Source of the DNA: Hyphomicrobiales bacterium
GTDB lineage: Bacteria; Pseudomonadota; Alphaproteobacteria; Rhizobiales; JAUVMS01
Assembly: GCA_030600135.1 (NCBI GenBank)
Contig: JAUVMS010000090.1
Span: 1 to 9,316 of the forward strand
Direction of reading: 5' to 3'
DNA: 9,316 nucleotides
Part shown: in pieces, positions 6,141 to 9,316 of the stretch
Layout of the letters: each line of letters begins with the position of its first letter
Position numbering within the stretch: position 1 is the first letter of the stretch
The notes under the pieces: model-generated
The model's input: the letters and a program-made list of their open reading frames with translations, nothing else
Told to the model about the DNA's origin: nothing
Database searches by the model: none
Made by a program: the position numbers and the translations under genes

Positions 6141-6146
6141 AGGAGG
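6141..6146 (+). promoter_or_regulatory. Strong ribosome binding site of the H1-like gene
   Basis: AGGAGG, a full anti-16S match, sits 5 bases before the ATG at 6152. It is the best such site in the window and suggests the basic protein is well translated. Confidence 0.6.
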
Positions 6147-6151
6147 TTGAG

Positions 6152-7057
6152 ATGGAAGAGAGAAGGGCAAGAAGGGGCCGCCCCAAAGGCTCTGGCATTG
6201 ATGACAGTGCAACACTGGCAAAGATCGCAGCTATCATTGCATCGAATCCGGACATGAAGCGGACGACGGCAATCAAGGAAGCTGGGGTCACCAACCCGTC
6301 GCACATTCGTAGATTGCGCGACAAGTTCAACGAGCAGGCCGACAGCTTGGCCAAGGTTACTCGTGGAGCAAAAAAGACCAAGGCAAACGGTGCGGCTGCC
6401 AAAACCGCCAAACCCAAAGCCAAGGTTGTTGTGAAAGCAAAGGCTCCGGCCAAGGCAAAGACTGCTGTCAAGGCTAAAGCTCCCGCAAAGGCTAAGGCTC
6501 CTGCCAAGGCCAAGGCTCCTGCCAAGGCGAAAGCTCCTGCCAAGGCGAAAGCTCCTGCCAAGGCAAAGTCCACCGCTCGGGCAAAAGCTCCTGCCAGGAA
6601 GAAGGCGCCCGCCAAAGCCAGAACCGCCGCTAAGGCCAAGGCACCTGCAAAACGCGCTGCACGGCCGAGAGCTGCTGCCAAGTCGGCTGCAACCATGGCC
6701 CGCAGAAGTGCAAAGCCGGTAGCCGTTAAGGCCCCGGCGCAAGGAGCAAAGGCAAAGGCTGCATCCAAGAAGCCAGCTAGTTCCAACGGCAGGTCGCACA
6801 CGAGCGCAAAGCTCGCGTCTGTGGTTAAGGCGAGCCGTCAAGCGACGTCGAAGGCGTTTGCACTCCCGGACATGCTTTCGGTAACCAGCGGTGTCGAATC
6901 TGTGGTCGGCTCGATCGTGGAAAATCAGATTCAGATCTATGAATCTGCTTTGAAGCATACCCCGATGGCAGCGGTCCTGCGCCAGCAGGCTTTGGTCATC
7001 GACATGGTGCTTTCCATGTTGAAGACGCAACAGGACTGGACCCGCAAGGGCAAGTAA
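6152..7057 (+). CDS. Modular basic protein: AT-hook-like N terminus, histone H1-like KAKAPA tail, helical C terminus
   Basis: A 301-residue, strongly basic protein with three parts. Residues 7-15 read RRGRPKGSG, an AT-hook-like minor-groove motif; 18-60 form a predicted helical region ending in AIKEAGVTNPSHIRRLRDKF (40-59), which looks like a helix-turn-helix. Residues 70-235 are almost only Lys, Ala, Pro, Arg and Ser. Within them, 95-166 are twelve consecutive hexapeptides of KAKAPA type, as in eukaryotic histone H1 tails, bacterial H1-like proteins (Bordetella BpH1, Chlamydia Hc2) and Pseudomonas AlgP. Residues 240-296 (from MLSVTSGVESVVGS) form a low-charge, probably helical domain that I do not recognise. 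DNA binding and a role in nucleoid organisation or regulation are inferred. It has a strong AGGAGG site and its own terminator at 7174-7203, so it is probably a single-gene unit. Leucine- or glycine-rich antisense frames over it are codon shadows. Confidence 0.85.
   Translation: MEERRARRGRPKGSGIDDSATLAKIAAIIASNPDMKRTTAIKEAGVTNPSHIRRLRDKFNEQADSLAKVTRGAKKTKANGAAAKTAKPKAKVVVKAKAPAKAKTAVKAKAPAKAKAPAKAKAPAKAKAPAKAKAPAKAKSTARAKAPARKKAPAKARTAAKAKAPAKRAARPRAAAKSAATMARRSAKPVAVKAPAQGAKAKAASKKPASSNGRSHTSAKLASVVKASRQATSKAFALPDMLSVTSGVESVVGSIVENQIQIYESALKHTPMAAVLRQQALVIDMVLSMLKTQQDWTRKGK
6434..6649 (+). repeat. In-frame 18-bp tandem repeat, 12 units (KAKAPA hexads)
   Basis: Twelve 18-bp units encode six-residue repeats in unbroken register. 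Units three to seven (6470-6559) all encode KAKAPA, and two of them (6524-6541 and 6542-6559) are identical at DNA level. The outer units have drifted (KAKTAV, KAKSTA, RAKAPA, RKKAPA, KARTAA). The central units mostly use GCT and CCT codons. This pattern fits growth of the tract by slippage or unequal crossing-over from one ancestral unit, so copy number may vary between strains. Confidence 0.85.
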
Positions 7058-7078
7058 CGAGAGCGGAGTTCTGCGGCC

Positions 7079-7120
7079 ACCGGCGTGTCAGGAAGTTCTG
7101 TGAACCTCAGGCCCGCCGGT
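7079..7120 (+). repeat. Hairpin in the 3' region of the H1-like gene
   Basis: ACCGGCG at 7079-7085 is the exact reverse complement of CGCCGGT at 7114-7120. In the loop, GTTC at 7095-7098 pairs with GAAC at 7102-7105. It lies between the stop codon and the terminator, so it would be part of a structured 3' untranslated region or a small RNA cut from it. Confidence 0.35.
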
Positions 7121-7173
7121 AATTGGGCAGTGTCGACAGACCTCTAACAATCGTCCAGCTGTAGAATGTTCAC

Positions 7174-7203
7174 GAGGCCGCCGTCAGGCGGCCTCTCTTT
7201 TTT
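7174..7203 (+). terminator. Strong rho-independent terminator of the H1-like gene
   Basis: A perfect 9-bp stem, GAGGCCGCC at 7174-7182 with GGCGGCCTC at 7187-7195, is closed by a GTCA loop and followed by TCTTTTTT at 7196-7203. It is about 115 bases after the H1-like stop codon and ends before the convergent coaA gene. Confidence 0.92.
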
Positions 7204-7269
7204 GCTCGCACAGTGAGGATTAATCGTGTCGGCAAGGAACCGGGGGGATTTCGAAGGAAGCGGGAAACC

Positions 7270-8280
7270 TTAGAGTTTGCGCAACGCAACTTCCTCCACG
7301 CCGTGCTCGAGCCCTTTGCGCAGAATAAGATCGGAGCGTTGCCGCGTGGGCAAAATATTCTCTTTGAGGTTTCGCAGATTGATGGAGCGCCAAATTTCTT
7401 TCGCGGTGGCGCGTGCTTCATCCTCTTTCAGTTGCGCATACCGGTGAAAATATGCCGCCGGATCGCGAAAAGCCGTCTCTCGCAGGCGCATGAACCGCTC
7501 GACATACCATCGCCCGATGACATCGGCGTCAGCATCGATGTAGATCGAGAAGTCGAAGAAGTCGGAGACGAACGGAATGGCCTCACCATGGCGCGGCAGG
7601 GTTGCCGGCTGAAGGACATTCAAGCCCTCAACAACCAAAATATCCGGTCGGTCGACCACAACCACTTGGTCTGGCATGACGTCGTAGTTGAAGTGCGAAT
7701 AAACCGGCGCTGTTATTGCTGGCCGCCCCGCCTTGACGTCCGCCAGGAAGTTGAGCAGCCGGGCCGTATTGAAACTTTCCGGAAAGCCCTTGCGGTTCAT
7801 CAGACCGCGTGCTTCGAGCTCGCGGTTGGGCAGCAAAAATCCATCCGTCGTCACCAAATCCACGCGGGGATGATTTGGCCACCGAGCGAGCAATGCCTGG
7901 AGAACACGAGCGGTGGTGCTCTTGCCGACCGCGACGCTACCCGCCAATCCGATGATGAACGGCATCTTGCCTTCACCGCCCGCCGCTCCGTTTCCCTTGC
8001 CCAAAAATCGCGTGGTGATGGCATGCAGCTCCTGCGCGGCGGCAACGTAGAGGTTCAAAAGTCGCGTTAGTGGCAGATAGACCTCCTCGACTTCGATGAT
8101 CGACAGCGGCACCTTGATGCCGGCCAGCTGCTCGAGGTCCTGCTCGTCGAGCGTCATCGGCGTGTCAGCTCTGAGGCGTGCCCACTCGGCCCGCGTAAAG
8201 GTTCGATAAGGCGAGAACTCGAGCCGATGCCGCCTGATCATCGGCCTGTCAATACTCTCCGCGAGCTCACGAATTGCCAT
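7270..8280 (-). CDS. coaA: Type I pantothenate kinase
   Basis: CoaA phosphorylates pantothenate with ATP, the first and usually CoA-feedback-controlled step of coenzyme A synthesis. The 336-residue protein (E. coli 316) matches the bacterial type I enzyme throughout. SPYRTFTRAEWARLR (23-37) is near the N terminus and the P-loop GSVAVGKST is at 114-122. Also present are TTDGFLLPN (144-152) with the catalytic-region Asp146, KGFPESF (164-170), YSHFNYD (194-200) with the pantothenate-site His196, and VVEGLNVLQ (216-224). The start at 8280 is preferred because similarity begins there and AAAGG lies upstream inside hisE; an in-frame ATG at 8349 would add 23 residues of unrelated-looking sequence. 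Its first 14 bases overlap the end of hisE, suggesting translational coupling. This his-coaA arrangement is one I associate with the Rhizobiales. Confidence 0.97.
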   Translation of the reverse strand: MAIRELAESIDRPMIRRHRLEFSPYRTFTRAEWARLRADTPMTLDEQDLEQLAGIKVPLSIIEVEEVYLPLTRLLNLYVAAAQELHAITTRFLGKGNGAAGGEGKMPFIIGLAGSVAVGKSTTARVLQALLARWPNHPRVDLVTTDGFLLPNRELEARGLMNRKGFPESFNTARLLNFLADVKAGRPAITAPVYSHFNYDVMPDQVVVVDRPDILVVEGLNVLQPATLPRHGEAIPFVSDFFDFSIYIDADADVIGRWYVERFMRLRETAFRDPAAYFHRYAQLKEDEARATAKEIWRSINLRNLKENILPTRQRSDLILRKGLEHGVEEVALRKL

Positions 8281-8608
8281 GTCGTGTTGCCTTTTCTTCG
8301 AGCCCGGAAACACCCATACGCCCGCCGAGGACATCGAGCACGTCAGCAAATTTTATGTCTCGAGCTTCCAGCAGAACAAGGAGATGATAAACGAGATCTG
8401 CGGCTTCATTCTTCATCGCCTCATCGTCCTCGTTCACGGCCGCCAAAACCACCTCAATGGCTTCCTCGCCAAGTTTTTTTGCACACTTTGCCGGCCCCCC
8501 ATCGAGCAGCTGTCGGGTATAGGATTTATCGGCGCTCTCGCGCCGCCGTGCGGCAATTGTATCAACCAGCATGGCCAACGCCACATCCGCATTCTGATTG
8601 TTACTCAT
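8267..8608 (-). CDS. hisE: Phosphoribosyl-ATP pyrophosphatase
   Basis: HisE hydrolyses phosphoribosyl-ATP to phosphoribosyl-AMP and pyrophosphate, the second step of histidine synthesis. The 113-residue protein is a stand-alone form, not fused to HisI as in E. coli. It has the all-helical MazG-like metal site: GEEAIEVVLAA (47-57) gives the EExxE ligands (Glu48, 49, 52) and NEAADLVYHLLVLL (67-80) gives ExxD (Glu68, Asp71). SYTRQLLDGGPAKCAKKLGE (29-48) is the conserved segment ahead of it. GGAGG lies 11 bases before the ATG, a little far, with a nearer GAGCGAG run. It is 71 bases downstream of hisF, and its stop codon falls within coaA, whose ATG is 14 bases back. Confidence 0.97.
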   Translation of the reverse strand: MSNNQNADVALAMLVDTIAARRRESADKSYTRQLLDGGPAKCAKKLGEEAIEVVLAAVNEDDEAMKNEAADLVYHLLVLLEARDIKFADVLDVLGGRMGVSGLEEKATRHGNS

Positions 8609-8679
8609 CTCGCTCGCTGCCTCCGGGCAACTGGCGTCGGGTGAAGTGCATCACCATTATGGTTCCGTTCCTGAATTCG

Positions 8680-9316
8680 CTATGTCGCTGGCGACGAATT
8701 CATGCCATCGCGACGGACCGCGACGCCCGCCCGCGCCATATGCTCCTTTGCTTCGCCAATCGTATGATCGCCAAAGTGAAATATCGATGCGGCGAGCACC
8801 GCACTCGCGTGACCCTTCAAGACACCGTCAACGAGATGGTCGAGGTGTCCCACGCCACCGCTCGCGATGACCGGCACCGCAACCGCATCCGCCACCGTTC
8901 TGGTTAGCTCGAGGTCGAAGCCTTCTCGTGTTCCGTCGCGGTCCATCGAGGTGAGCAAAATCTCGCCCGCCCCAAGCGCCACGACGTCCTTGGCGAACGC
9001 GATGGCATCAATTCCCGTTGCCTCTCGCCCCCCGTGGGTGAAAATCTCCCAACGCGGATCATCGCCATCCGCTGAAACTCGCTTCGCATCGATCGCAACG
9101 ACGATGCACTGGCTGCCGAATTTTTCCGCGGCCTGGCGTACAAACTGGCGATCACGAACAGCCGCCGTGTTGATCGACACCTTGTCGGCGCCGGCCCGCA
9201 GCAGCTGACGGATATCCTCAGTGGCCCTGACGCCGCCACCCCCGGTAAGCGGCATGAAACATCGCTCCGCCGCGCGCTGTACGATATCGAGAATGATGCC
9301 ACGGCGTTCGTGGCTC
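8680..9316 (-). CDS. hisF: Imidazole glycerol phosphate synthase subunit HisF, 5' end outside window
   Basis: HisF is the cyclase that, with the glutaminase HisH, converts PRFAR and ammonia to imidazole glycerol phosphate and AICAR, joining histidine and purine synthesis. The window holds about 211 residues of a protein usually near 255; the first part with the catalytic Asp11 is missing. The visible frame begins SHERRGIILDIVQRAAERCF, which fits the ITAS region after beta-strand 2, so an ATG at 9255 (MPLTGGGG) is internal and not the start. Further on are ADKVSINTAA, VVAIDAKR, TSMDRDGT with the second catalytic Asp (Asp130 equivalent), IASGGVGHLDHL and AASIFHFGDHTI, the phosphate-binding strands of the (beta/alpha)8 barrel. 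An oddity is PLTGGGGVR, where the family nearly always has PLTVGGGVR. Confidence 0.96.
   Translation of the reverse strand, partial: SHERRGIILDIVQRAAERCFMPLTGGGGVRATEDIRQLLRAGADKVSINTAAVRDRQFVRQAAEKFGSQCIVVAIDAKRVSADGDDPRWEIFTHGGREATGIDAIAFAKDVVALGAGEILLTSMDRDGTREGFDLELTRTVADAVAVPVIASGGVGHLDHLVDGVLKGHASAVLAASIFHFGDHTIGEAKEHMARAGVAVRRDGMNSSPAT

Noticed and set aside
6065..7030. Two long minus-strand frames rich in Leu/Gly/Ser or Ala/Leu/Phe
   Set aside because: They mirror the KAKAPA repeats of the + strand gene; the apparent repeats come from the complementary codons, and no start signal stands out.
7213..8070. Open frame of 285 codons on the + strand
   Set aside because: It runs antisense to coaA, starts right behind the terminator of the H1-like gene, and has no family resemblance.

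Overview
The window looks like a GC-rich chromosomal segment of an alphaproteobacterium, most likely from the Rhizobiales/Hyphomicrobiales. The evidence is protein style and gene neighbourhood: ppa-dapB-gpmA, a DUF2244 gene divergent from nth, an alphaproteobacterial PfkB/adenosine-kinase type gene, and a hisF-hisE-coaA run. No phage, transposon, CRISPR or tRNA signal was seen. Apart from one lysine/alanine-rich DNA-binding protein and several structured intergenic stretches, the content is housekeeping.

Layout. Positions 1-1810 (+) hold the 3' end of ppa (inorganic pyrophosphatase, with an apparent one-base frameshift near 90), dapB (lysine/diaminopimelate synthesis) and gpmA (glycolytic phosphoglycerate mutase), closely spaced and probably co-transcribed. 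Positions 1811-2188 have no protein gene but contain a perfect palindrome, a long nested hairpin and an intrinsic terminator, read here as a candidate small RNA. Positions 2189-3757 (-) carry an Ada-like AraC/methyltransferase DNA-repair protein lacking the N-terminal Ada domain, and a two-TM DUF2244 protein. Positions 3818-4522 (+) are nth (endonuclease III). Positions 4523-4893 are a 371-base gap with a structured element just before a PfkB-family (adenosine kinase-like) gene at 4894-5892. Positions 5893-6151 are a gap rich in inverted repeats. Positions 6152-7057 (+) encode a modular basic protein: AT-hook-like N terminus, a 12-copy KAKAPA-type hexapeptide tail like histone H1, and an unrecognised helical C terminus. 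It is followed by a hairpin and a strong intrinsic terminator. Positions 7270-9316 (-) are the end of a histidine operon: hisF (5' end outside the window), hisE, and coaA overlapping hisE by 14 bases.

Genes that work together: hisF and hisE act in histidine synthesis, and coaA appears translationally coupled to hisE. Ada-like and Nth are both DNA-repair proteins for damaged bases, on opposite strands around the DUF2244 gene. The least explained parts are the H1-like protein and the candidate structured RNAs; no complete new defence or mobile system is visible.
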